A stretch of 15,399 nucleotides of DNA from an uncultured Clostridium sp. (GTDB lineage Bacteria > Bacillota > Clostridia > TANB77 > CAG-465): assembly GCA_905204915.1 (NCBI GenBank), contig CAJLBR010000030.1:1-15399 (forward strand), read 5' to 3'. The notes beneath the pieces were generated by a model. It made no database searches. It was not told the origin of the DNA and worked only from the letters and a program-made list of their open reading frames with translations. Each line of letters begins with the position of its first letter. Position 1 is the first letter of the stretch. Both the position numbers and the translations under genes were made by a program. Of this stretch, positions 1 to 5,859 are shown piece after piece.

Positions 1-394
1 TATTTTCTTGGAGTTTTTCACCTTCATCAATCATTTCATATATTTCTTCCACTTGTTCGTGGTTTAAAATACTATCTATTATAAAGTCTTTTTTTAGTAT
101 TGAGGACTTTAAAAATTCTATTTCTTCTCTTAAAGTATTATTTTCTTCAACCATACTTTGGGTATTTATTTCATTTTCTTGACTAAGTATCAAATCATAT
201 TCTTTTCTTTTTTCATCATCGGATAATACATCGTATGCTTGGTTTAATTCTTTTGTTATATTTTCAGCCTTTACTTTTTCATCTCCGCTAAATAAATCTG
301 GATGATTTTGCTTTATTTTATATTTAAATACCTTTTTTATTATATCAATAGAAGCATTTTTATCGACTTCTAAAATTTCATAATATGTTTTCAT
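1..394 (-). CDS. DnaJ-domain (J-domain) protein, C-terminus beyond the window
   Basis: The visible N-terminal 131 codons begin MKTYYEILEVD and carry a J domain over about residues 1-65, with the HPD motif at residues 31-33 and a helix-IV-like stretch (LNQAYDVLSDDEKRKEYD). In known J-domain proteins HPD stimulates the ATPase of DnaK-type chaperones, so a co-chaperone role is likely. After the J domain the sequence is acidic and lysine-rich and looks like coiled coil. No Gly/Phe-rich linker or CxxCxGxG zinc repeats appear in the visible part, so this is probably not canonical DnaJ but a smaller J-domain protein. The start at 394 is supported by TGAGGT seven bases upstream and by a consensus promoter further up. 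It is divergent from the response regulator gene. The gene continues past the left edge, so its full architecture is unknown. Confidence 0.85.
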   Translation of the reverse strand, partial: MKTYYEILEVDKNASIDIIKKVFKYKIKQNHPDLFSGDEKVKAENITKELNQAYDVLSDDEKRKEYDLILSQENEINTQSMVEENNTLREEIEFLKSSILKKDFIIDSILNHEQVEEIYEMIDEGEKLQEN

Positions 395-411
395 AAATAT
401 ACCTCATATAG

Positions 412-440
412 ATTGTATTATATTTAAATTTAAAAGTCAA
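412..440 (-). promoter_or_regulatory. SigA-type promoter of the J-domain gene
   Basis: On the minus strand TTGACT (440-435) is followed after exactly 17 bases by TACAAT (417-412). This is close to the vegetative consensus and lies 18 bases before the start codon, so the leader is very short. Confidence 0.7.
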
Positions 441-498
441 ATATTACTTTATTTTTAATCTATAATATGATAATATATATCTAGAAATTTTGATTTAA

Positions 499-539
499 TT
501 ATCACAAATATTTCACACGATTTTGTTAAACTATTTACA
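499..539 (+). promoter_or_regulatory. PhoB-like direct-repeat array and extended -10 in front of the response regulator
   Basis: Four 8-base units start at 499, 510, 521 and 532, exactly 11 bp apart: TTATCACA, ATTTCACA, TTTTGTTA (degenerate) and TATTTACA. OmpR/PhoB-family regulators are known to bind head-to-tail half-sites with 11-bp periodicity, and the TCACA core resembles the PhoB box. The second unit ends 9 bp before TAAACT (527-532), which is preceded by TGT to make an extended -10. No good -35 is present, as expected for an activator-dependent promoter. Autoregulation by the adjacent regulator is an inference. Confidence 0.45.
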
Positions 540-555
540 ATGGGAGGGGTTTTAT

Positions 556-1227
556 TTGAAGATTTTAGTTGTTGATGATGAACCAAAAATAAGAAATGTT
601 GTAAAAGAATACGCAAATTTTGAAGGATATGATGTAGATGAGGCTGAAAATGGAATGGTTGCTATAGACATGTGTAAAAAAAATGACTATTCTATTATTA
701 TAATGGATATAATGATGCCAAAGTTAGACGGATATTCTGCTATAAAAGAAATAAAAAAATCAAAAGATATACCGGTTATAATGCTATCTGCAAGAGGAGA
801 GGAATATGATAAGCTATTTGGCTTTGAAATTGGAATTGATGATTACATTGTAAAACCATTTAGTCCAAAAGAATTAATGGCAAGAATAAATGCAGTAATT
901 TCTAGAACTAAGAAGAATAATAGTTCAGAAGATGGAAAAGAAAAGTTTGTATTTGACGGATTAGAAGTAGACAAGTTGGGTAGAACAGTAATGGTTGATG
1001 GAGTTAAGAAAGAACTAACACCTAAAGAATTTGATTTATTAGTTTATCTTATTATTAATAAAGGTATTGCACTTTCAAGAGAAAAAATACTTTCAGAAGT
1101 TTGGGGATATGACTTCTTTGGTGATGATAGAACTGTAGATACCCATATAAAAATGCTTAGAAATAGTATTGAAGATTATAGGGATAGAATTGTTACCGTA
1201 AGAGGAATGGGGTATAAATTTGAATGA
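556..1227 (+). CDS. OmpR/PhoB-family response regulator
   Basis: The product is a 223-residue DNA-binding response regulator. The receiver domain spans about residues 1-115: acidic pocket D7-D8, phosphoacceptor D51 in IIIMDIMMP, S78 at the Thr/Ser switch position, and K100 in VKPF. A winged-helix domain follows at about 130-223 (LTPKEFDLLVYL, then RTVDTHIKMLR and VRGMGYKFE), typical of the OmpR/PhoB family. I choose TTG at 556 because GGGAGGGG (542-549) lies six bases upstream and the protein then begins MKILVVDDEP, as its relatives do. An in-frame TTG at 523 would add 11 non-conserved residues. The stop overlaps the kinase start by 8 bases, so the pair is translationally coupled. The direct-repeat array upstream suggests autoregulation. 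The specific signal and regulon cannot be named from sequence; family assignment is secure. Confidence 0.95.
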   Translation: MKILVVDDEPKIRNVVKEYANFEGYDVDEAENGMVAIDMCKKNDYSIIIMDIMMPKLDGYSAIKEIKKSKDIPVIMLSARGEEYDKLFGFEIGIDDYIVKPFSPKELMARINAVISRTKKNNSSEDGKEKFVFDGLEVDKLGRTVMVDGVKKELTPKEFDLLVYLIINKGIALSREKILSEVWGYDFFGDDRTVDTHIKMLRNSIEDYRDRIVTVRGMGYKFE

Positions 1228-2650
1228 TAAGAAAGTAGTAAACACATTAACCTTTAAATTTTGGTTATATTTTGTTTCATTTGCAATTTCTATATTTATT
1301 ATACTTTGGTTTATGCAAGTTATATTTTTTCAAAGTTACTATAGAAGTATGAAGAAAAATGAAATAGTAAATATAGTTAATAACATTAGTGAAAAATATT
1401 CTCAAGAGGGATCTACTTATTTTGAAAATTTAGATAGTATTGCATATAAAAATTCATCTAGTATATTAATATTTGATAGTGAAAAAAATGTTGTGTATAA
1501 TACATCTTCTTATAAAAGTGACAAATTACAAGTTACACCAACAAGACAAAATTTAGTAGATTTAAGTGATGTTGTAGACAAAGCCTTGGAAAACAATTCT
1601 AAAAAATTTAGCTATACTTTAAAATTTGATAGATTTAAAACAGAAGTATATATTTATTGTGTTCAACTTGAGGATACCGATTTATATATGGCAATGGTAA
1701 CACCAATAGATCCGATAGACGCTACTACTAATGTTTTACAAGATCAGTTAGAACTAGTAACCATATTGTCAGTTGTAATATCATCAATTATTTCAATATT
1801 TATTTCAAGAAAGCTTACTAATCCGATTGTAAAAATTAATGAAAGTGCTAAAGAACTTGCAAAAGGAAATTATGATATTGAATTTAAAAAATCAGGTTAC
1901 ACTGAAATTGATGATCTTGCAGATACCTTAAACTATGCCACTAGTGAACTTGCAAAAACAGATAAAATAAGAAGAGAGCTTATTGCAAATGTATCTCATG
2001 ATTTAAAGACACCACTTACAATGATTAAAGCATATGCAGAAATGATTCATGATTTGTCAGGGGATAATAAAGAAAAAAGAGAAGAACATTTAAATGTAAT
2101 AATAGAAGAAACAGATAGATTAACAAGACTTGTAAACGATATGATGGATCTATCTAAAATTGAAAGTGGAGAAATAAAATTACAAAAAGAAAAATTTGAT
2201 CTTGTAAGTGTACTTAAAAATATTGTAAAAACACTTGATATTGCAAATCCAAATTTAATAGAAATAAAATCTCCAGAAAATTTATATGTGTTTGCTGATA
2301 AAGTAAAAATTGAGCAAGTATGTTATAACTTAATTAATAATGCTATAAATCATAGTAATATGGATGAAAACGGTAAAATTTTAGTTAAAGTAGTCGTATC
2401 TTCTAAGAAAGCTAAAGTACACATTATAGATAATGGAATAGGAATTCCGAAAGAGGACTTAAGTCATATATTTGAAAGGTATTATAAAGTGGATAAAACT
2501 TATAAGAGATCTTCTAGTGGAACAGGTCTAGGACTTTCTATTGTAAAAAATATTTTGGATAAACATAACTTTGACTATGGTGTATCAAGTCAAGTTGGTA
2601 AAGGTTCAGACTTTTGGTTTGAAATTGATAAAGCAAGTAATAAAAAATAA
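1220..2650 (+). CDS. Membrane sensor histidine kinase, partner of the upstream regulator
   Basis: The product has 476 residues. A transmembrane helix at about 14-36 is followed by an extracellular sensor region (about 37-175) and a second helix at about 176-196. A HAMP linker (RKLTNPIVKINESAKELAKG onward) comes next. The HisKA domain has the phosphoacceptor H260 in VSHDLKTPL. The HATPase domain has an N box (NLINNAINHS, about 370-379), G1 (DNGIGIP, 404-410), an F-box-like FERYYK, and G2 (GTGLGLS, 434-440). All catalytic motifs are intact. The start is TTG at 1220, overlapping the end of the regulator gene, with GGAATGGGG upstream; the ATG at 1224 is in another frame. The sensor region matches no ligand-binding domain I can name, so the stimulus is unknown. 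No terminator follows directly; the gap holds a second repeat array. Confidence 0.95.
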   Translation: MNDKKVVNTLTFKFWLYFVSFAISIFIILWFMQVIFFQSYYRSMKKNEIVNIVNNISEKYSQEGSTYFENLDSIAYKNSSSILIFDSEKNVVYNTSSYKSDKLQVTPTRQNLVDLSDVVDKALENNSKKFSYTLKFDRFKTEVYIYCVQLEDTDLYMAMVTPIDPIDATTNVLQDQLELVTILSVVISSIISIFISRKLTNPIVKINESAKELAKGNYDIEFKKSGYTEIDDLADTLNYATSELAKTDKIRRELIANVSHDLKTPLTMIKAYAEMIHDLSGDNKEKREEHLNVIIEETDRLTRLVNDMMDLSKIESGEIKLQKEKFDLVSVLKNIVKTLDIANPNLIEIKSPENLYVFADKVKIEQVCYNLINNAINHSNMDENGKILVKVVVSSKKAKVHIIDNGIGIPKEDLSHIFERYYKVDKTYKRSSSGTGLGLSIVKNILDKHNFDYGVSSQVGKGSDFWFEIDKASNKK

Positions 2651-2710
2651 TTTCATATAATTAATACACAATTATCATAATATTATCACAATCGAGATTT
2701 ATAATATAAT
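2650..2710 (+). promoter_or_regulatory. Second PhoB-like direct-repeat array with -10 element
   Basis: Units ATTTCATA, TTAATACA, TTATCATA and TTATCACA start at 2650, 2661, 2672 and 2683, each 11 bp apart. The last unit ends 9 bp before TATAAT (2700-2705); an overlapping TATAAT sits at 2705-2710. The 10-mer ATTATCACAA (2682-2691) is identical to 498-507 in front of the regulator gene. Shared units, period and distance to the -10 suggest control by the same regulator (inference). Confidence 0.45.
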
Positions 2711-2711
2711 C

Positions 2712-2843
2712 AAAGGTTGGGGGTGATATATGATTAGATAATTGATAAAAAATAGAAATAAGATAAATAATTAAAGCTAAAAAATAAAAAAACATACATA
2801 ATATACCAAAAAAGTAAGCACCTTAAATTTTAAGGTGCTTTTT
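2712..2843 (+). ncRNA. Putative short transcript with strong SD and a three-codon ORF
   Basis: Between the -10 at 2700-2710 and the terminator at 2816-2843 lies a stretch of about 130 bases with no long ORF. GGGGGTGAT (2719-2727) is an excellent Shine-Dalgarno sequence placed just before ATG ATT AGA TAA (2730-2741), which encodes only Met-Ile-Arg. The rest is A-rich and full of stop codons. It could be a small regulatory RNA, a leader with a minimal ORF, or the remnant of an eroded small gene. Transcription is inferred from the promoter and terminator only. Confidence 0.35.
2816..2843 (+). terminator. Rho-independent terminator
   Basis: AAGCACCTTAAA pairs with TTTAAGGTGCTT (12 bp, one-base loop as drawn, probably opening to a larger loop) and is followed by a short T run. 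It would end both the two-component operon and the putative short transcript. Confidence 0.85.
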
Positions 2844-2857
2844 CGATTTATAAAAGT

Positions 2858-2886
2858 AACACTCTATATAGCTTGTACATAGTATA
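2858..2886 (+). promoter_or_regulatory. SigK-like sporulation promoter
   Basis: AACA (2858-2861) is followed after 16 bases by CATAGTATA (2878-2886). This fits the Bacillus SigK consensus mACm, 16-17 bp, CATAnnnTA. No convincing vegetative promoter is seen in front of the cysteine-rich gene. Assignment to SigK rather than the similar SigE is uncertain. Confidence 0.4.
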
Positions 2887-2890
2887 TATT

Positions 2891-2911
2891 ATTAGCTTAA
2901 GATAAGCTAAT
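2891..2911 (+). repeat. 9-bp perfect inverted repeat in the leader of the cysteine-rich gene
   Basis: ATTAGCTTA and TAAGCTAAT are separated by AGA. The repeat lies at the predicted transcription start and just before the RBS. It could be a 5' stabilising hairpin or an operator. It has no T run and is not a terminator. Confidence 0.5.
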
Positions 2912-2933
2912 AAATTTGAGGTGAAAATAAAAA

Positions 2934-3146
2934 ATGTGTAATTGTTGTAATAATTCATGTTGTTGCAATTCTTGTACTCCTTGTCAAGTAGAAATGCCAA
3001 AATGTAAATGCTTCTGTAAATGTTGCTATGTTCAAGAACAAAGACCTTGTTGTTGCTGCAATGATAATCAAGGATATTGTAATAACTATAACGATTATAA
3101 CAATTATAATTGTGGATGCGGTTGCTCTAATAATTATAATTGCTAA
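2934..3146 (+). CDS. Small cysteine/asparagine-rich protein, possible spore-surface component
   Basis: The product has 70 residues, 22 of them cysteine and 15 asparagine, plus six tyrosines. Cysteines come in runs (C9-C11, C39-C42) and alternating patterns (KCKCFCKCC at 23-31; CGCGC at 60-64). The C-terminal third is an Asn/Tyr repeat (NNYNDYNNYN). There is no signal peptide or membrane helix. GAGGTG ten bases before the ATG supports the start, and the stop falls just before a terminator, so this is a real gene despite its composition. I recognise no named family. Cysteine-rich and Tyr/Asn-rich proteins are known in spore coats and exosporia, and the SigK-like promoter agrees, so a cross-linked spore-surface role is a reasonable inference. 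Metal binding is an alternative. Overlapping reading frames lack RBSs. Confidence 0.75.
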   Translation: MCNCCNNSCCCNSCTPCQVEMPKCKCFCKCCYVQEQRPCCCCNDNQGYCNNYNDYNNYNCGCGCSNNYNC

Positions 3147-3150
3147 TATA

Positions 3151-3185
3151 AAAAAGGTAAAGCGTAATTTATGCTTTACCTTTTT
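3151..3185. terminator. Bidirectional terminator between convergent genes
   Basis: GGTAAAGCGTA (3156-3166) pairs with TATGCTTTACC (3170-3180) with one G-T pair. It is flanked by five A's on the left and five T's on the right, so it works in both directions. It serves the cysteine-rich gene and the convergent dehydrogenase, whose stop codon overlaps the T run. Confidence 0.88.
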
Positions 3186-3975
3186 ACATTCCAAAGATTC
3201 TTCCGATTTGTGTTAGCAATGATTGCGAAAATGGAGCTGTATATCTAAATTTGGGATGCTTAGATTCAACAGCTTTTACATATTTAGAAACAATACTATT
3301 AAAATTTTTACTTTCTATAAAATTCCACATTTTAGTTTCTTTTTCTTGGAGTTGTGGAAGCATATCTTTAAAATAAGATTCTTCATACATCCAAGTGTAC
3401 TTTTTATCATTATTTTCTTTGTTAAAACCTGTGGCATAGGCGCCAGGTTCTATTAGTATAATATCTATTTTGGAACTTTTGAGTAATTTTAATTCCATTC
3501 TTAAGGCCTCAACGAATCCTTCTATTGCAAATTTAGATGAGGCATAAGGAGCAAGAAAAGGAATTGAGATTTTTCCGGCAAGTGAGGATAAAAATATTAC
3601 TCTGCCATTTCCTTTTTTTATCATGTTTTTTAGTACGAGCTGGGTTAGTTTAATATTAGAAAACACATTGGTTTCAAATACATTTTCAATTCTATCTACA
3701 TTTATTTCTGAAATAGAACCAGAATCACCAATTGCAGCATTATTTATCAAAACATCTATGTCATATTTTAAAGTTTTTAATCTGTCCTCTTCTAACAATA
3801 TATCAAGTTTGAAAGATTCTAGATTTATATTATTTTTTTTAGCGTATTCATTTAAGGTATTTGCTTCATTTTCATAATGTGTGGTTGCATAGACATGATG
3901 CCCACGTTTTGCAAGGCGTATTGCGGCCATTTTACCAAGACCAGAACCAGCGCCAGTTATTAATATATTTTTCAA
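3184..3975 (-). CDS. Short-chain dehydrogenase/reductase (SDR family)
   Basis: The product (263 residues from the chosen start) is a classical SDR. It begins KNILITGAGSGLG, with the Rossmann TGxxxGxG motif at residues 7-14, NNAA at 78-81 (the usual NNAG with Ala), catalytic Ser at about 131, and Tyr144/Lys148 in YASSK. Such enzymes reduce or oxidise carbonyl/hydroxyl groups with NAD(P)(H); the substrate cannot be deduced. EPGAYATGF after the active site is typical of family members acting on lipids, sugars or small ketones. I choose TTG at 3975 because AGGTGA (3986-3981) lies five bases upstream. A GTG at 3984 lies inside that Shine-Dalgarno and is less likely. It is monocistronic, convergent with the cysteine-rich gene and divergent from the pilin-like gene. 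I see only weak promoter candidates upstream. Confidence 0.92.
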   Translation of the reverse strand: MKNILITGAGSGLGKMAAIRLAKRGHHVYATTHYENEANTLNEYAKKNNINLESFKLDILLEEDRLKTLKYDIDVLINNAAIGDSGSISEINVDRIENVFETNVFSNIKLTQLVLKNMIKKGNGRVIFLSSLAGKISIPFLAPYASSKFAIEGFVEALRMELKLLKSSKIDIILIEPGAYATGFNKENNDKKYTWMYEESYFKDMLPQLQEKETKMWNFIESKNFNSIVSKYVKAVESKHPKFRYTAPFSQSLLTQIGRIFGM

Positions 3976-4047
3976 AAAAATCACCTATTAATATTTTTAA
4001 TTTTGTAGATAATAATATGTAAAAAAAGTGAAAAAATTGCTAAAATA

Positions 4048-4077
4048 TTGACTATTTTTATTAAAATGTAGTATCAT
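4048..4077 (+). promoter_or_regulatory. SigA-type promoter of the pilin-like gene
   Basis: TTGACT (4048-4053) and TATCAT (4072-4077) are 18 bp apart, 25 bp before the start codon. The 12-mer TATCATAATATT at 4072-4083 also occurs at 2674-2685 in the second direct-repeat array; this may be chance in AT-rich DNA. Confidence 0.55.
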
Positions 4078-4102
4078 AATATTTAGTGTAAGAGGTGATA
4101 TA

Positions 4103-4534
4103 ATGAAAAATAGTAAAACAGGTATAAGTCTTATAGTGCTTATAATTACAATAATAGTATCATTAATCTTGTTATCTGTAATTATTTTAAATTTAGATAA
4201 AAACAATCCAATTGGATCTGCAAAAGAGGTTAAATTTAAAACAGATATAGAAAATTTTATAGATGAGATTTCCATTACTTATACTAACAAAAAAGCAGAA
4301 AATATAAAATATAAATTTAGTGATATGAATATAAAAATTGGAAGTAAGGACAAGGACACAGGTGAATATATAATAAAGGAATATATACCAAGTATAACAG
4401 ATGAATACGTTGATAGATTAGGGATTCAAGAGGGAACTTTAATTTATAAAGAGAGTGATTTTACTGAAGATGAAGTAGGATGGCTTCAAGAAGAGGGAGC
4501 AAAAGTATACACAAATACAGAAGATGGTGAATAA
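4103..4534 (+). CDS. Type IV pilin-like / pseudopilin-like single-helix protein
   Basis: The product has 143 residues. It starts with a short basic leader ending in TG (MKNSKTG), followed by ISLIVLIITIIVSLILLSVIIL, a continuous hydrophobic helix at about 8-30. The remaining 110 residues are polar and acidic (FTEDEVGWLQEEGAKVY). This resembles class III prepilins, where the peptidase cleaves after Gly and the helix packs in the filament. The conserved Glu at position 5 of the mature protein is missing (Val is found), so it may be a minor or divergent pilin-like protein, or a simple membrane-anchored protein. No pilus assembly gene is nearby. AGAGGTGAT upstream of the ATG supports the start. 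It is followed directly by the lexA promoter with no visible terminator. Exact function unknown. Confidence 0.75.
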   Translation: MKNSKTGISLIVLIITIIVSLILLSVIILNLDKNNPIGSAKEVKFKTDIENFIDEISITYTNKKAENIKYKFSDMNIKIGSKDKDTGEYIIKEYIPSITDEYVDRLGIQEGTLIYKESDFTEDEVGWLQEEGAKVYTNTEDGE

Positions 4535-4539
4535 AAAAT

Positions 4540-4578
4540 AAACTTTTGTTTGACAAACAAATATTTGTGTGATATAAT
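4540..4578 (+). promoter_or_regulatory. lexA promoter with overlapping dyads (candidate LexA operator)
   Basis: TTGACA (4550-4555) and TATAAT (4573-4578) match the SigA consensus perfectly with a 17-bp spacer. AAACTTTTGTTT (4540-4551) overlaps the -35 and resembles the Gram-positive SOS form GAAC-N4-GTTC with outer changes. ACAAATATTTGT (4557-4568) is a perfect palindrome in the spacer. LexA autoregulation is known; which dyad is the operator is unclear. Confidence 0.6.
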
Positions 4579-4604
4579 TTTGTCAATTTGAAAGGGGAGT
4601 TTAT

Positions 4605-5213
4605 ATGAATAACATGAATTTGAATGCTCAAGAAGAAAAGGTTTTAGAATATATTAAGGAGCAGATAAGAATAACTGGTTATCCACCATCAGTAAGAGAA
4701 ATATGTGCAGCTGTTGGCTTTAAATCAACATCTTCAGCGCATCAGTATATCCAAAGACTTGCAGAAAAAGGTTATATATCAAAAAAAGATTTAAAGACTA
4801 GAGCTATAAGAGTAGTTGGAACTGAATCAACAATCTCAGTTCCTATTGTAGGAAAAGTAGCTGCAGGAGCTCCAATATTAGCTCAAGAAAATATTGAAGA
4901 TTATTTTACTATAGGTGAAAGTTTCTTTAATAAAGATGCTCTAAAAAATGATAATTTTATTCTAAGAGTTCAAGGCGAAAGTATGATAAATGTTGGAATA
5001 AATAATGGTGACTACATTATAGTTTCTAAACAAAATACTGCAAAAAATGGACAAATTGTAGTAGCTTTAATAGGAGATGAGGCTACAGTAAAGACTTTTT
5101 ATAAAGAAAGTGATCATATAAGACTTCAACCAGAAAACGATACAATGGAACCAATAATTGTAAAAGACGCTAAAATATTAGGTAAAGTAGTTGGTTTGAT
5201 TAGAAAAATGTAA
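4605..5213 (+). CDS. lexA: LexA, SOS response repressor and self-cleaving protease
   Basis: The 202-residue protein has the usual LexA length and order. A winged-helix domain covers about 1-70 (GYPPSVREICAAVGFKSTSS, then YIQRLAEKGYI). The autocleavage site is A87-G88 in KVAAGAP. The S24-type peptidase domain has nucleophile Ser126 (GESM) and general base Lys163 (ATVKTF). LexA represses DNA-damage genes and is inactivated when RecA filaments stimulate self-cleavage. The ATG at 4605 is chosen because AAAGGGGAG lies about five bases upstream; a second ATG at 4614 is too far away. The gene has its own very strong promoter with internal dyads, consistent with autoregulation. A terminator overlapping the dpaB RBS follows. 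No other SOS gene is adjacent. Confidence 0.97.
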   Translation: MNNMNLNAQEEKVLEYIKEQIRITGYPPSVREICAAVGFKSTSSAHQYIQRLAEKGYISKKDLKTRAIRVVGTESTISVPIVGKVAAGAPILAQENIEDYFTIGESFFNKDALKNDNFILRVQGESMINVGINNGDYIIVSKQNTAKNGQIVVALIGDEATVKTFYKESDHIRLQPENDTMEPIIVKDAKILGKVVGLIRKM

Positions 5214-5219
5214 TTTATT

Positions 5220-5247
5220 AACAAAAAAAAATCCCCGGCATAAAATG
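5220..5247 (+). promoter_or_regulatory. Possible SigK/SigE-like promoter inside the lexA terminator
   Basis: AACA (5220-5223), 15 bp, then CATAAAATG (5239-5247) resembles mACm...CATAnnnTA with a short spacer and one -10 mismatch; CATAAAAT also matches 6 of the 7 defined bases of the SigE -10 CATACAnT. A start near 5253 would drop the 5' arm of the hairpin and free the dpaB RBS. Weak evidence by itself. Confidence 0.3.
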
Positions 5248-5266
5248 TAATATGTCGGGGGTGTTT
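5232..5266 (+). terminator. lexA terminator hairpin overlapping the dpaB RBS
   Basis: CCCCGGCATA (5233-5242) pairs with TATGTCGGGG (5251-5260), ten pairs with one G-T, followed by GTG and five T's. The 3' arm and the following bases contain GGGGGTG, the only Shine-Dalgarno sequence available to dpaB at 5269. Confidence 0.8.
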
Positions 5267-5268
5267 TT

Positions 5269-5856
5269 ATGAAACTTAAAGGATTGAAAGTAGGACTATG
5301 TATAACCGGCTCATTTTGTAACTTTAATAAAGTAAATGAAGTTATAAATGCTCTAAAAGATGAAGGTGTATCTGAAATAATACCAATTGTTTCAGAATCT
5401 TCTAATAATTTTAATACAAGATTTTATAAAGCTGAAGATTTTAAAAAGATGTTAATAGAAAACTGTGGTACAGATATTATAGATTCAATAGTAAAAGCTG
5501 AACCTGTAGGACCAAAGAACATGGTAGATATCATTCTTGTGTGTCCTTGTACTGGTAATACTTTAGCTAAACTTGCTAGTGGTATAACAGATACAACAGT
5601 TACTATGGCTATAAAGAGTCATATTAGAAATAATAAGCCTGTAGTTTTAGGAGTATCAACTAACGATGGCCTTGGTAGTAGCCTAAAAAATATAGGTGAA
5701 ATGTTAAATACTAAAAATTTTTATTTTGTACCATTTAGACAAGATGATTTTGCTGCAAAACCAAAATCATTGGTTTTGGATTATACATATGTTGTAGATA
5801 CTATAGAGCAAGCATTAAAAAATGTTCAAATTCAACCAATTTTATCAAGAAAATAA
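5269..5856 (+). CDS. dpaB: Dipicolinate synthase subunit B
   Basis: The 195-residue protein matches the flavoprotein-like DpaB/SpoVFB subunit in length and sequence: LKVGLCITGSFCNF at the N-terminus, ILVCPCTGNTLAKLASGITDT in the middle, then NNKPVVLGVSTNDGLGSSLKNIGEML. With DpaA it makes dipicolinic acid from a lysine-pathway intermediate in the mother cell late in sporulation; the acid with calcium fills the spore core. In Bacillus dpaA and dpaB are adjacent and SigK-dependent; here dpaA is not next to it within this window. The start lies in the T run of the lexA terminator and its RBS (GGGGGTG) is in the hairpin arm, so translation of read-through RNA should be poor. A bidirectional terminator follows. 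The product is highly recognisable and marks the organism as a probable spore former. Confidence 0.93.
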   Translation: MKLKGLKVGLCITGSFCNFNKVNEVINALKDEGVSEIIPIVSESSNNFNTRFYKAEDFKKMLIENCGTDIIDSIVKAEPVGPKNMVDIILVCPCTGNTLAKLASGITDTTVTMAIKSHIRNNKPVVLGVSTNDGLGSSLKNIGEMLNTKNFYFVPFRQDDFAAKPKSLVLDYTYVVDTIEQALKNVQIQPILSRK

Positions 5857-5859
5857 AAA

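Noticed and set aside
523..555. Longer N-terminus for the response regulator (TTG at 523)
   Set aside because: The added residues are not part of the receiver fold and the RBS at 542-549 clearly serves TTG 556.
2955..3216. Reading frames on both strands overlapping the cysteine-rich gene
   Set aside because: They lack RBSs, run through the bidirectional terminator, and are side effects of the repetitive TGT/AAT composition.
3223..3877. Plus-strand ORFs inside the dehydrogenase gene
   Set aside because: They are shadows of a gene with complete SDR motifs on the minus strand and have no RBS or family similarity.
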